Numbered from the stretch's first letter, positions 1 through 6,923 are shown. The stretch: 7,206 nucleotides of DNA from UBA1738 sp045577675 (GCA_045577675.1 JAZNIV010000107.1:1-7206); one strand, 5' to 3'. Translations and numbers: made by a program. Notes: generated by a model from the sequence alone, not told the origin.

Positions 1-30
1 TTTAATTTCTCAATACAATATTTAATTATA

Positions 31-59
31 TTTACAAATTCTGCCGTTTGTGTTAAAAT
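31..59 (+). promoter_or_regulatory. Sigma-A promoter for the DUF554 gene
   Basis: A -35 box TTTACA (31-36) and a -10 box TAAAAT (54-59) are separated by exactly 17 nt. The -10 is preceded by TG plus one base (51-53), the extended -10 arrangement. Transcription would start near 66, leaving a short leader with a purine-rich ribosome binding site (AACGGAG, about 72-78) before the ATG at 86. The match is by eye; no start site is proven. Confidence 0.6.
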
Positions 60-85
60 AATAAAAAAACTAACGGAGAAAAAAT

Positions 86-775
86 ATGACAGGACTATTA
101 GGAACACTTGTAAACACAGTTGCCGTAATTTTCGGCGGAACCATCGGACTATTACTTAATTCACGCTTTCCTAAACGCATTTCATCGTCACTAATGAAGT
201 CGTTGGGACTTTGCGTGCTTTTAATAGGGATAACCGGAGTTTTAAAGGGACAAAATCAACTTATTACCATAATTTCCATGGCACTCGGAACAATTTTGGG
301 CGAGCTTTTAGACCTTGACGGAAAGCTAAACAGACTGGGTGATGCACTTCAGGCAAAATTCAAAAATAATGGTGATAAGATTTCGGTTGCAGAGGGCTTT
401 GTAAATGCAAGTCTTTTATTTTGTGTAGGAGCAATGGCTATTGTAGGTTCGCTGCAATCAGGACTTACAGGCGACAATCAGATGATTTACACAAAATCGC
501 TTTTAGACTTTACATCATCAATAATATTTGCATCAACCCTTGGAGTGGGTGTACTTTTTTCTGCTGCCTTTGTATTTGTTTATCAAGGTGCTATCACTAT
601 ATTAGCTCATTATATAGCACCGTTTTTAACCGACGCAGTTGTGGCGGAAATGACCTGCGTCGGCTCGCTTATAATCATCGGTCTTGCACTTAATATGCTG
701 GGCATTACAAAGCTTAAGGTAATGAACTATGTACCCGCTATTTTTCTGCCGATTATTCTATACCTTTTCATATAG
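86..775 (+). CDS. DUF554 family integral membrane protein (YqgA/YdfK-like)
   Basis: This 229-residue protein is very hydrophobic, with about seven predicted membrane segments (roughly residues 5-24, 36-54, 58-74, 107-124, 141-180, 190-208 and 213-228). Seen directly: the N-terminal GTLVNTVAVIFGGTIG stretch, GELLDLDGKL after the third segment, CVGAMAIVGSLQ-GLTGD near 113-130, KSLLDF with a Ser-rich helix after it, and NMLGI near the C-terminus. These are hallmarks of the DUF554 family, and the length fits (E. coli YqgA is of similar size). The family's function is unknown; a transport role is often guessed but not shown. The ATG is preceded by a fair ribosome binding site. The gene appears monocistronic, and its last 18 bp overlap the end of the convergent M14 peptidase gene, so no terminator lies between the two. 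Confidence 0.9.
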   Translation: MTGLLGTLVNTVAVIFGGTIGLLLNSRFPKRISSSLMKSLGLCVLLIGITGVLKGQNQLITIISMALGTILGELLDLDGKLNRLGDALQAKFKNNGDKISVAEGFVNASLLFCVGAMAIVGSLQSGLTGDNQMIYTKSLLDFTSSIIFASTLGVGVLFSAAFVFVYQGAITILAHYIAPFLTDAVVAEMTCVGSLIIIGLALNMLGITKLKVMNYVPAIFLPIILYLFI

Positions 776-1636
776 CTCTGTCATAGCTGCTAAAATCAGC
801 TTTGTATTCTCTTCATAAACCTCATTAAGCATACTAAGGGGCAGTGGATTTTCTCCATGCCCTATTTCTATTGTGAAGCCTGCTTTTCCAAATTCCTTTA
901 TAAACCAGTCCTTGCACCCTCCAAAGCTTGCCGCACCCTCCGGCACACTTACAGCATAACCGCTTGCCTCTGCCATTTTTTCTGCTATTTTCAATGAATT
1001 TTCTGCCTGCATTCCGTCAAAGTCGTAATATATTTCTCCGCCCTGAGAATGAAAGGCTAAAAGCATATCAAAGTCCATCTTCCTGATAAAATCGACCATA
1101 GCTTTTGTTTCCGGCTCACTTTCTGAATATGGCCCTGCATACTGCGTTGAGCTGGGCCTTGTTTTCACCACACGCCAACCGGCATTATAGTTATGGTTTA
1201 TGTCAACCCCACGCACATTTGACTGCCACACCCTGTTAAAGCTGTGAATACCTACAAGACTTATAAGCTTCTGATGATGCGGATTGGTAATATCAAGTCC
1301 GTTTACTGCAATGTCAACTCCGTCAGGATTGACCATAGGCACAACGTAAAGCGTAATATGCCGCCGCAGCTCCTTTGCATCATATCCGAAAAATTCGCTC
1401 CCTGCACCTATTGCCGCCCCGTATTCACGCAAAAACCGCATAATGAATGCCGAGGTTAAATATTCAAGTCCATGATGCGCACAGTTTATAAATAATTTTA
1501 TATCTCCATCGCCCAGTTTGATGCAATGGATAGGATTTTTCATTACACTGTAACCAATAATGCTGTTTTCAATAAAGGGACATTTCCACGAAAGCTCATC
1601 TATATCCTCTCTCAGCTGTCTGTAATCGTAACCCAT
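758..1636 (-). CDS. M14 family zinc carboxypeptidase / gamma-D-glutamyl endopeptidase-like protein
   Basis: This 292-residue protein is a single M14 metallopeptidase domain with no signal peptide or membrane segment, so it should be cytosolic. Seen directly: zinc motif HxxE (H55-G-L-E58), NPDG at 103-106, R142 followed by GVDINHN, third zinc ligand H196 in AFHSQGG, and catalytic Glu E257 in FTIEIGHGE. All metal and catalytic residues are present. The usual Asn-Arg pair that grips a substrate C-terminal carboxylate in carboxypeptidase A is Asn-His here (N147-H148), which points away from a classic carboxypeptidase. Members of this type cleave murein peptides (gamma-D-Glu-diaminopimelate bonds) during cell-wall recycling or remodelling; that substrate is an inference, supported by the divergent D-Ala-D-Ala carboxypeptidase gene. 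No LysM domain is attached, unlike sporulation endopeptidase I. The start is set by AAAGGA (1646-1651) nine bases before the ATG. Confidence 0.87.
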   Translation of the reverse strand: MGYDYRQLREDIDELSWKCPFIENSIIGYSVMKNPIHCIKLGDGDIKLFINCAHHGLEYLTSAFIMRFLREYGAAIGAGSEFFGYDAKELRRHITLYVVPMVNPDGVDIAVNGLDITNPHHQKLISLVGIHSFNRVWQSNVRGVDINHNYNAGWRVVKTRPSSTQYAGPYSESEPETKAMVDFIRKMDFDMLLAFHSQGGEIYYDFDGMQAENSLKIAEKMAEASGYAVSVPEGAASFGGCKDWFIKEFGKAGFTIEIGHGENPLPLSMLNEVYEENTKLILAAMTELYEKV

Positions 1637-1679
1637 CTTTTACCGTCCTTTCTCTATTTGCATATTTTTCCTACTAATA

Positions 1680-1685
1680 ATTATA
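1680..1685 (-). promoter_or_regulatory. Possible -10 box for the M14 peptidase gene
   Basis: On the minus strand a perfect TATAAT lies about 45 nt upstream of the peptidase start codon. The hexamer 17 nt further upstream (TGCTTT) is a poor -35 match and there is no TG extension, so this is a weak call. It sits in the same intergenic region as the stronger, oppositely directed promoter of the S11 gene. Confidence 0.35.
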
Positions 1686-1721
1686 TGCCGTAAATATATG
1701 AAAAAGCACGTGTAATAATTA

Positions 1722-1750
1722 TTGCAATTAATAGAAATATGTGCTAGAAT
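1722..1750 (+). promoter_or_regulatory. Sigma-A promoter for the S11 carboxypeptidase gene
   Basis: The -35 box TTGCAA (1722-1727) and -10 box TAGAAT (1745-1750) are 17 nt apart, with a TGC extension (1742-1744) directly before the -10. The -35 lies within the palindrome ATTGCAAT (1721-1728), which could also be a protein-binding site shared with the divergent peptidase promoter; that second idea is inference only. Transcription would start near 1757, about 30 nt before the start codon. Confidence 0.6.
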
Positions 1751-1773
1751 ATCAGGGTATATGCATTATTAAT

Positions 1774-1778
1774 AAGGA
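1774..1778 (+). promoter_or_regulatory. Ribosome binding site that sets the S11 start codon
   Basis: AAGGA at 1774-1778 is eight bases before the ATG at 1787. Another in-frame ATG at 1778 overlaps this site itself and so cannot be served by it. The 1787 start also gives a cleaner signal peptide beginning MKKRKARK. Confidence 0.65.
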
Positions 1779-1786
1779 TGATAAAT

Positions 1787-3040
1787 ATGAAAAAAAGAAA
1801 AGCAAGAAAAATTTTTTTGATAATAATCTCATTGGCACTTTTTGTATATGCCCTGCCGGTATCTGCAATTACCTCACGAGGTGCCTGTGCAATCGACGTC
1901 ACAACCGGAGAAACAGTTTATGAGCATAATGCAGACGAGCCTTTGGCACCTGCCAGTATGACAAAGTTTATGACGGTTTATATTGTGTTTGACAAGATGC
2001 GTGAGGGTAATTTTTCAAAAGATACCTTAATAACCTGTTCAAAGGATGCTGCTGCATTTTCTGTAAAGCCGGGAGCTTCAAACATTCCCCTTGCTGCTAA
2101 TGAGAAGTATTCTGTGGATGAGCTTATTGGTGCGGCGCTTGTTCCGTCGGCATGCTCTGCCGCATACCTTATGGCGGAATACATTGCAGGGAGTCAGGAA
2201 GAGTTTGTAAAGCTTATGAATAATTATGTCTATAAGCTGGGGCTTGAGGCATACTATGCTGACAGCACAGGGCTTTCAAATTCTAACCGAATATCAGCAA
2301 GGTCAATGGCAACGCTTGCCGCAAAAGCCGTAAATGAGTTTCCTGAAATATTGGATTACACCTCAAGACCATATATTACCGTTCACGGTACCCGGTACCG
2401 CAATACAAACAATCTTCTTCCTGGAAAAATCTACGAATATAAGGGTGCAGATGGCTTAAAGACCGGCACAACCGACCTTGCCGGCTACTGCATAACCGCA
2501 ACAGCAGAGCGTGACGGAATGAGGGTTGTTGGCGTTACAATGAAATCTACATCAGCAGACTCGCGTTATACCGATATTCACGACATTTTAAATGCCGGTT
2601 TCAAAAAAGCAGATACTCTCCGCCCGAAGGTGCTTGCTGATACCACGAAAATATATATAGACGGTGCAGAAATTCCAAGTCTTTATGCTAATACAGAGCA
2701 GCCTGAAACAGTTATTTTTGCCGAACATCTTGAAAACTTTGGCTTTGATATAAATTATGATGCAGAAAACAGAATAGTGTATCTTACAAAGAATACAGAA
2801 AAATCGTTTTCGCCAATGGATGCTGACATATATAATGATTATTCACACTCAATTCATCAAAACAGCAGCCTAAAGGTAATTTTAACAGACAGTGAAAAAA
2901 GCTATGAGTTCGAAAGAGTTTACGACCTTTCCGGCTATGCTGCAATTCCAACAGCCGAGCTTGAAGGGCTGTATGAATATAACTGGAGCAGCGAGGAAAT
3001 GAGCGGGTACTTTGTTATTACAGACAAAACAGCAAGATAA
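1787..3040 (+). CDS. Secreted S11 D-Ala-D-Ala carboxypeptidase-like penicillin-binding protein with a non-standard C-terminal half
   Basis: This 417-residue protein starts with a typical Sec signal peptide (MKKRKARK, hydrophobic core to about 24, likely cleavage after A27 in PVSA). The penicillin-binding domain spans about 30-275: nucleophile motif S57-M-T-K60, second motif S121-A-C123, and K225-T-G-T-T in GLKTGTT. It should trim the terminal D-Ala from peptidoglycan stem peptides outside the membrane. Asn of the usual SxN motif is Cys, as in the Streptomyces K15 DD-transpeptidase (SGC). From about 285 the sequence is not the usual PBP5 C-terminal domain. Two weakly similar segments, about 287-335 (IYIDGAEIPS ... 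AEHLENFGF-I-YDAENRIVYLTK) and about 362-411 (KVILTD ... GYAAIPTAELEGLY-YNW ... GYFVI), resemble copper-amine-oxidase N-terminal-like wall-associated modules. No C-terminal amphipathic anchor is seen, so it may be released or wall-bound. It has its own promoter and faces the M14 peptidase gene. Confidence 0.88.
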   Translation: MKKRKARKIFLIIISLALFVYALPVSAITSRGACAIDVTTGETVYEHNADEPLAPASMTKFMTVYIVFDKMREGNFSKDTLITCSKDAAAFSVKPGASNIPLAANEKYSVDELIGAALVPSACSAAYLMAEYIAGSQEEFVKLMNNYVYKLGLEAYYADSTGLSNSNRISARSMATLAAKAVNEFPEILDYTSRPYITVHGTRYRNTNNLLPGKIYEYKGADGLKTGTTDLAGYCITATAERDGMRVVGVTMKSTSADSRYTDIHDILNAGFKKADTLRPKVLADTTKIYIDGAEIPSLYANTEQPETVIFAEHLENFGFDINYDAENRIVYLTKNTEKSFSPMDADIYNDYSHSIHQNSSLKVILTDSEKSYEFERVYDLSGYAAIPTAELEGLYEYNWSSEEMSGYFVITDKTAR

Positions 3041-3045
3041 ATAAC

Positions 3046-3090
3046 AAAAAAAGAGTCTGCAGCAAAATGAAATTCATTTTGCTGCAGACT
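3046..3090. terminator. Bidirectional intrinsic terminator between the S11 gene and the ABC operon
   Basis: Perfect 18-bp arms at 3054-3071 and 3073-3090 flank a single central base, so the real loop will take a few of the inner pairs. On the minus strand the stem is followed by one C and seven T (complement of 3046-3052), an ideal stop for the ABC operon, whose stop codon lies two bases before the stem. On the plus strand it is followed by ATTTATT, a weaker but plausible tract for the S11 transcript. Confidence 0.88.
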
Positions 3091-3092
3091 AT

Positions 3093-5000
3093 TTATTCAA
3101 GCTCAAATGCACCGGTGTAAAGCTGATAGTATTTACCCTTTTGGGCAATCAGGTCTTCGTGCGGTCCACGTTCTATAATACGTCCGTTTTCAAGTACCAT
3201 TATTACATCAGAATTCTTAACCGTTGAAAGCCTGTGTGCAATTACAAACACGGTTCTTCCTTTCATAAGCTGATCCATTCCTCTTTGCACAATTGCCTCA
3301 GTCCTTGTATCAATGCTTGATGTTGCCTCGTCAAGAATCATAACCGGCGGGTCTGCAACGGCTGCTCTTGCAATTGAAATCAGCTGCCGCTGACCTTGCG
3401 AAAGATTTGAGCCATTATTGGTAAGCTCGGTTTCATAGCCATTGGGAAGCCTTGTTATGAAGTCATCAGCACCTGCAAGCTTCGCAGCATTTATACATTC
3501 CTCATCGGTAGCATCAAGATTTCCGTAGCGTATATTTTCCATTACCGTTCCGGTAAAGAGATTTGTTTCCTGAAGAACAATTCCCAAAGACCTTCTTAAA
3601 TCCGACTTTTTAATCTTATTAATATTTATGCCGTCATAGCGGATTTTTCCGTCTGCAATATCGTAAAATCTGTTTATAAGATTTGTGATTGTAGTTTTTC
3701 CGGCACCTGTCGCACCCACAAATGCAACCTTCTGACCGGGTTCTGCATAAACCGAAACATTATGAAGAACAGTTTTTTCCTCTGTGTACCCGAAATCCAC
3801 ATCAAAAAGACGCACATCTCCGCGAAGCGGTGTATAGGTAAGTGTCCCGTCACTATGCGGATGCTTCCATGCCCATGCCCCTGTATGCTTCTTCGTTTCC
3901 TTAACACTTCCGTTTTCGTCAATTTCTGCGTTAACAAGAGTAACATAACCCTCATCAGCCTCTGCTGCCTCGTCCATAAGTGCAAAAATTCTGTCTGCAC
4001 CGGCAAGTGCCATAACAATTGAATTTATCTGCTGAGTCAGCTGGTTCACGTTCCCTGTAAACTGCTTTGTCATATTAAGAAACGGAACAACAATACTTAT
4101 AGAAAATGCCATTCCCGAAAGGCTAAAATTAGGCACACCTGAAATCAGGAAAAGTCCGCCTGCCATTGCTACAAGTACATAAAGGACATTTCCGATATTC
4201 TGAATAATTGGCCCTAAAATATTTGCATAAGCATGTGCCTTATAGCTGTCTTCAAAAAGCTCGTTGTTTATTTTACCGAAGTCACTTATACATTCCTTTT
4301 CGTGATTGAAAACCTTGATAACCTTCTGCCCGTTCATCATTTCCTGAACAAAGCCTTCAGCCTTTCCCAGTGACCTTTGCTGACGGATAAAGTACTTGGC
4401 AGAGCCGCCGCCTACTTTTTTGGATACAAGCATCATTGCAATCACACCCAAAACCACAACCAAGGTCATCCATACACTAAAATACAGCATTATACCAAAC
4501 ACGCATATAACCACCGAGCCTGCACGAATAAGTGCCGGCATAGACTGGGAAACAAGCTGCCGCAAAGTATCAATATCATTGGTGTAATGGCTCATAATAT
4601 CGCCGTGCTTGTGCGTGTCAAAATATTTAATCGGCAGGTTCTGCATACCGTCAAACATCGTGCATCTGAGCTTACTCAAAAATCCTTGCGTTATAAATGC
4701 CATAAGCTGAGAGTAAAGTACAACAGCGGCAAGAGAAATAACGTAGAGTACCACTAAAAATATTATTTTAGAAAGTATTTCAGGGTATGCCAAAGCCCAG
4801 CTTCCGCCCTGATGCTTTTCAATAAGTGCTATAATTTTTTGAATAAATAAATCCGGTATAGCTGCAGAAATCGACTGAAACAATATACACGCAGCTGTTA
4901 AAGGTAAAAGTGCCGGATAATAGCCGACAAGCATTTTAAGCACACGGCTTAAAGTTTTCGGATTCATTTTTCTGGGAGGCATTTTATTCGTTTGTTTCAT
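3093..5000 (-). CDS. ABC exporter half-transporter, catalytically intact subunit of a heterodimer (BmrD/LmrD/TM288-like)
   Basis: This 635-residue protein has an N-terminal type-IV exporter membrane domain with six helices (about 28-50, 78-102, 155-175, 177-195, 265-288, 297-312) and a C-terminal ATPase domain. Seen directly: Walker A GATGAGKTT (429-437), Q-loop Q477, signature LSQGQ (533-537), Walker B VMILD with catalytic E558, and H-loop H589. It therefore supplies the working Walker A, Glu and His of the hydrolytic site, while its LSQGQ contributes to the degenerate site. An extra stretch of about 45 residues rich in Trp, His and charged residues (about 350-396, including AWAWKHPH) joins the two domains and is longer than the usual linker. 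The start at 5000 is chosen because GGAGGT is seven bases upstream; it overlaps the preceding ABC gene by 17 bp, implying coupled translation. The exported substrate is unknown; drugs or amphiphiles are typical for the family. Confidence 0.92.
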   Translation of the reverse strand: MKQTNKMPPRKMNPKTLSRVLKMLVGYYPALLPLTAACILFQSISAAIPDLFIQKIIALIEKHQGGSWALAYPEILSKIIFLVVLYVISLAAVVLYSQLMAFITQGFLSKLRCTMFDGMQNLPIKYFDTHKHGDIMSHYTNDIDTLRQLVSQSMPALIRAGSVVICVFGIMLYFSVWMTLVVVLGVIAMMLVSKKVGGGSAKYFIRQQRSLGKAEGFVQEMMNGQKVIKVFNHEKECISDFGKINNELFEDSYKAHAYANILGPIIQNIGNVLYVLVAMAGGLFLISGVPNFSLSGMAFSISIVVPFLNMTKQFTGNVNQLTQQINSIVMALAGADRIFALMDEAAEADEGYVTLVNAEIDENGSVKETKKHTGAWAWKHPHSDGTLTYTPLRGDVRLFDVDFGYTEEKTVLHNVSVYAEPGQKVAFVGATGAGKTTITNLINRFYDIADGKIRYDGININKIKKSDLRRSLGIVLQETNLFTGTVMENIRYGNLDATDEECINAAKLAGADDFITRLPNGYETELTNNGSNLSQGQRQLISIARAAVADPPVMILDEATSSIDTRTEAIVQRGMDQLMKGRTVFVIAHRLSTVKNSDVIMVLENGRIIERGPHEDLIAQKGKYYQLYTGAFELE

Positions 5001-6735
5001 TGTCATTACCTCCATTTGTCTGCTGCTCGTGAATCTCACGGTAGATTTCACAGCCTTCAAGAAGCTCATTATGCGTTCCGCAAGCTGAAATTCTTCCGTT
5101 TTCCATTACAATTATCATATCAGCATCCTCAACCGAGGAAACACGCTGCGCAATAATAATTTTTGTAGTTTCAGGAATGTACTCCTTAAAGCCCTTTCGT
5201 ATCTGAGCGTCTGTTTTGGTATCAACAGCACTTGTTGAGTCATCAAGAATAAGAATCTTAGGCTTTTTAAGAAGTGCCCGTGCAATACAAAGTCTTTGCT
5301 TTTGTCCGCCCGAAACATTCGTTCCGCCCTGTTCTATCATTGTATCATACCCGTCCGGGAAGGTTTTTACGAACTCATCAGCCTGTGCTAATCGGCAAGC
5401 CTCTAAAATTTCTTCATCTGCAGCATTCTCATTTCCCCAACGAAGATTTTCCTTAATTGTTCCGGAAAATAATAAATTCTTCTGCAACACCATTGCCACA
5501 CTGTCACGAAGAGCCTCAATGTCATATTCCCTTACGTCCTTTCCTCCGACCAAAACGCGTCCCTCCGAAGCATCGTAAAGTCTTGGAATAAGCTGAACAA
5601 GCGAGGATTTTCCCGAGCCTGTTCCACCGATAATACCGACAGTCATACCTGACTTAATATGGATATCAATGTCGGAAAGTGCATTTTTCTTCGCCTTTTC
5701 TGAATACTTAAAGCTAACGCCTTCAAAATCAATCGAGCCGTCTGAAACCTCAAAAACAGGGCTTTGGGGATTTGTAAGTGCCGGCACTTCATCCAAAACC
5801 TCGCAAATACGTTTTGCAGATTCTGCAGACATTGTTATCATAACATATATCATTGAAAGCATCATAAGTGACATCAAAATCTGCATACCGTATGTGAGCA
5901 TTGCAGAAATCTGTCCCACATCGACACTCATTCCGTTGCTTTCGATTGCCATTTTCGAGCCTACAAAAAGGACAAAGACCATATTAAAGTTCATACAAAG
6001 CTGCATAAGCGGAGTATTAAGTGCAACAATTCTTTCCGCCCTTGTAAAATCGTCCTGAATATCCTTTGCTGCAACACCGAACTTTTTCTTTTCATATTCC
6101 TCTCTGGAAAAGCCCTTAACCACTCTCATTCCGCGGACATTTTCTTCGATAGACTCATTTAATCTGTCGTACTTTTTAAACACTCTGCGGAAAGCCGGCA
6201 TTGCCTTTCGGCTGACAAGATAAAGCCCAATTCCAAGAACAGGAATAACCACAACAAAGGCAGTTGCCAAGGCTCCACCCATTACATACGCCATAATAAT
6301 CGAAAAAATCAGCATAAGCGGGCTTCGGATTGCCGTACGTATAATCATCATAAAGGACATCTGCACATTTGTAACGTCGGTTGTCATTCGTGTAACCAAT
6401 GAGGAGGATGAAAATTTGTCAATATTTTTAAAGGCATAGCCCTGAATTTTTTCCATCATATCCTTTCTAAGATTTTTTGCAAAGCCTGTTGAAGCCTTAG
6501 AACAGGTTACACCGGCAATTCCGCCGCACGCAAGCGATAAAAATGCCATTGCAGTCAGGAATAAGCCTATCTTCACAATTTCCGACATTTGGGTACCATT
6601 TTTAATCTTGTTCACAAGGTCGGCTGTAATAAAAGGAATAAGTGTTTCTATAATTGCTTCGCCCACAATGAATAATAGTGTAAGTATTGCAGGTAGCTTA
6701 TATTCCCTGACACAAGCTGCAAGACGTTTTAACAT
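4984..6735 (-). CDS. ABC exporter half-transporter, degenerate-site subunit of a heterodimer (BmrC/LmrC/TM287-like)
   Basis: This 583-residue protein has six membrane helices (about 14-36, 55-76, 132-152, 155-175, 246-262, 280-304) followed by an ATPase domain. Seen directly: Walker A GGTGSGKSS (370-378), Q-loop Q418, signature VSGGQ (474-478), Walker B ILILD followed by D499 where catalytic Glu is expected, and Q530 in place of the H-loop His (IIAQR). Loss of both Glu and His marks this as the non-hydrolytic half, which pairs with the downstream gene product. It is the first gene of the operon. The start is not certain: ATG at 6735 follows AAAGGAG (6748-6754) by 12 bases and gives a normal exporter N-terminus (MLKRLAACVREYKL). 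An in-frame ATG at 6747 abuts the ribosome binding site, and a TTG at 6786 would lie inside the leader terminator; both are less likely. Confidence 0.92.
   Translation of the reverse strand: MLKRLAACVREYKLPAILTLLFIVGEAIIETLIPFITADLVNKIKNGTQMSEIVKIGLFLTAMAFLSLACGGIAGVTCSKASTGFAKNLRKDMMEKIQGYAFKNIDKFSSSSLVTRMTTDVTNVQMSFMMIIRTAIRSPLMLIFSIIMAYVMGGALATAFVVVIPVLGIGLYLVSRKAMPAFRRVFKKYDRLNESIEENVRGMRVVKGFSREEYEKKKFGVAAKDIQDDFTRAERIVALNTPLMQLCMNFNMVFVLFVGSKMAIESNGMSVDVGQISAMLTYGMQILMSLMMLSMIYVMITMSAESAKRICEVLDEVPALTNPQSPVFEVSDGSIDFEGVSFKYSEKAKKNALSDIDIHIKSGMTVGIIGGTGSGKSSLVQLIPRLYDASEGRVLVGGKDVREYDIEALRDSVAMVLQKNLLFSGTIKENLRWGNENAADEEILEACRLAQADEFVKTFPDGYDTMIEQGGTNVSGGQKQRLCIARALLKKPKILILDDSTSAVDTKTDAQIRKGFKEYIPETTKIIIAQRVSSVEDADMIIVMENGRISACGTHNELLEGCEIYREIHEQQTNGGNDNETNE
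5008..5013 (-). promoter_or_regulatory. Internal ribosome binding site of the second ABC gene
   Basis: GGAGGT on the minus strand lies inside the 3' end of the first ABC gene, seven bases before the ATG at 5000. Upstream in-frame ATGs at 5015 and 5006 overlap or crowd this site, so it decides the start at 5000 rather than the longer open frame that begins at 5069. Confidence 0.75.
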
Positions 6736-6763
6736 ACAACATTTCATCTCCTTTGTATAATAG

Positions 6764-6814
6764 AAAAAAAGAGCATATACCGACAAGGTATAACTTCACC
6801 CTCCGGTTATATGC
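6764..6814 (-). terminator. Leader terminator (candidate attenuator) in front of the ABC operon
   Basis: On the minus strand the arms 6814-6804 and 6782-6773 pair as a 10-bp stem with one bulged A, enclosing a 21-nt loop. The stem is followed by TC and then seven T (complement of 6764-6770), and the ribosome binding site AAAGGAG begins only about ten bases later. This is a terminator-like element inside the 5' leader of the operon rather than at its end, the arrangement expected for transcription attenuation. It could instead be a backup terminator for the tRNA unit upstream. The stem is A/U-rich in its lower half, so its efficiency is uncertain. Confidence 0.55.
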
Positions 6815-6820
6815 GCACAG

Positions 6821-6913
6821 TTTTGCGGCAATACTTTTAAACCAACACCAATTCTGCCGCAAAAGGTTGGAATCCCCTAAAAAGGAGCGGCAGATTAATA
6901 TAATATCAGCCGC
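6821..6913 (-). promoter_or_regulatory. Alternating complementary segments in the ABC leader
   Basis: Four short GC-rich segments alternate in orientation. Written in minus-strand order they are 6913-6909, 6894-6887, 6860-6853 (extended to 6864) and 6830-6821. The first pairs with the second (five pairs plus three inner pairs), the second with the third (eight pairs, TCTGCCGC type), and the third with the fourth (ten pairs, TTTTGCGGCA type). Each pairing excludes its neighbour, as in classical attenuators. No clear leader peptide with a well-spaced ribosome binding site was found; a GGAGG at 6800-6804 has no well-placed ATG after it. The regulatory role is inferred from geometry only. Confidence 0.4.
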
Positions 6914-6923
6914 AAAAGGTTGG
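6856..6923. repeat. 15-bp direct repeat (GCCGCAAAAGGTTGG)
   Basis: Identical 15-mers occur at 6856-6870 and 6909-6923, starting 53 bp apart. An inverted partial copy (TTTTGCGGC) lies at 6821-6829, and a degenerate inverted relative (ACCTTTTG) at 6979-6986. A further imperfect direct repeat, GGTAGCAAGC (6922-6931) versus GGTAGCAGGC (7004-7013), is nearby. The pattern suggests a repeat-derived element rather than coding sequence. Confidence 0.6.

Noticed and set aside
785..801. A small hairpin (AGCTG, seven-base loop, CAGCT) just after the DUF554 stop as a terminator.
   Set aside because: Only five pairs, followed by a broken T tract, and inside the M14 coding sequence; consistent with chance.
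2385..2399. A near-palindrome with two GGTACC sites inside the S11 gene.
   Set aside because: It lies within conserved coding sequence and is explained by codons for the local residues; no sign of a regulatory role.
3674..4757. Several open frames of 86-126 codons overlapping the ABC genes on either strand.
   Set aside because: They are shadows of the conserved ABC coding sequence, lack ribosome binding sites and encode low-complexity, His/Asn/Lys-rich or otherwise non-protein-like sequence.
6757..6786. A TTGTCG-18-TATTAT promoter directly before the first ABC gene.
   Set aside because: Transcription would start near 6750, cutting off part of the ribosome binding site AAAGGAG (6748-6754), and the boxes sit inside the leader terminator.
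6787..6811. A MerR-type operator suggested by an ACCCTCCGGTTA half-site with a short TATAAC/GTTATA dyad.
   Set aside because: The matching second half-site is absent and no properly spaced -35/-10 pair flanks it. The bases are better explained by the terminator stem and loop.
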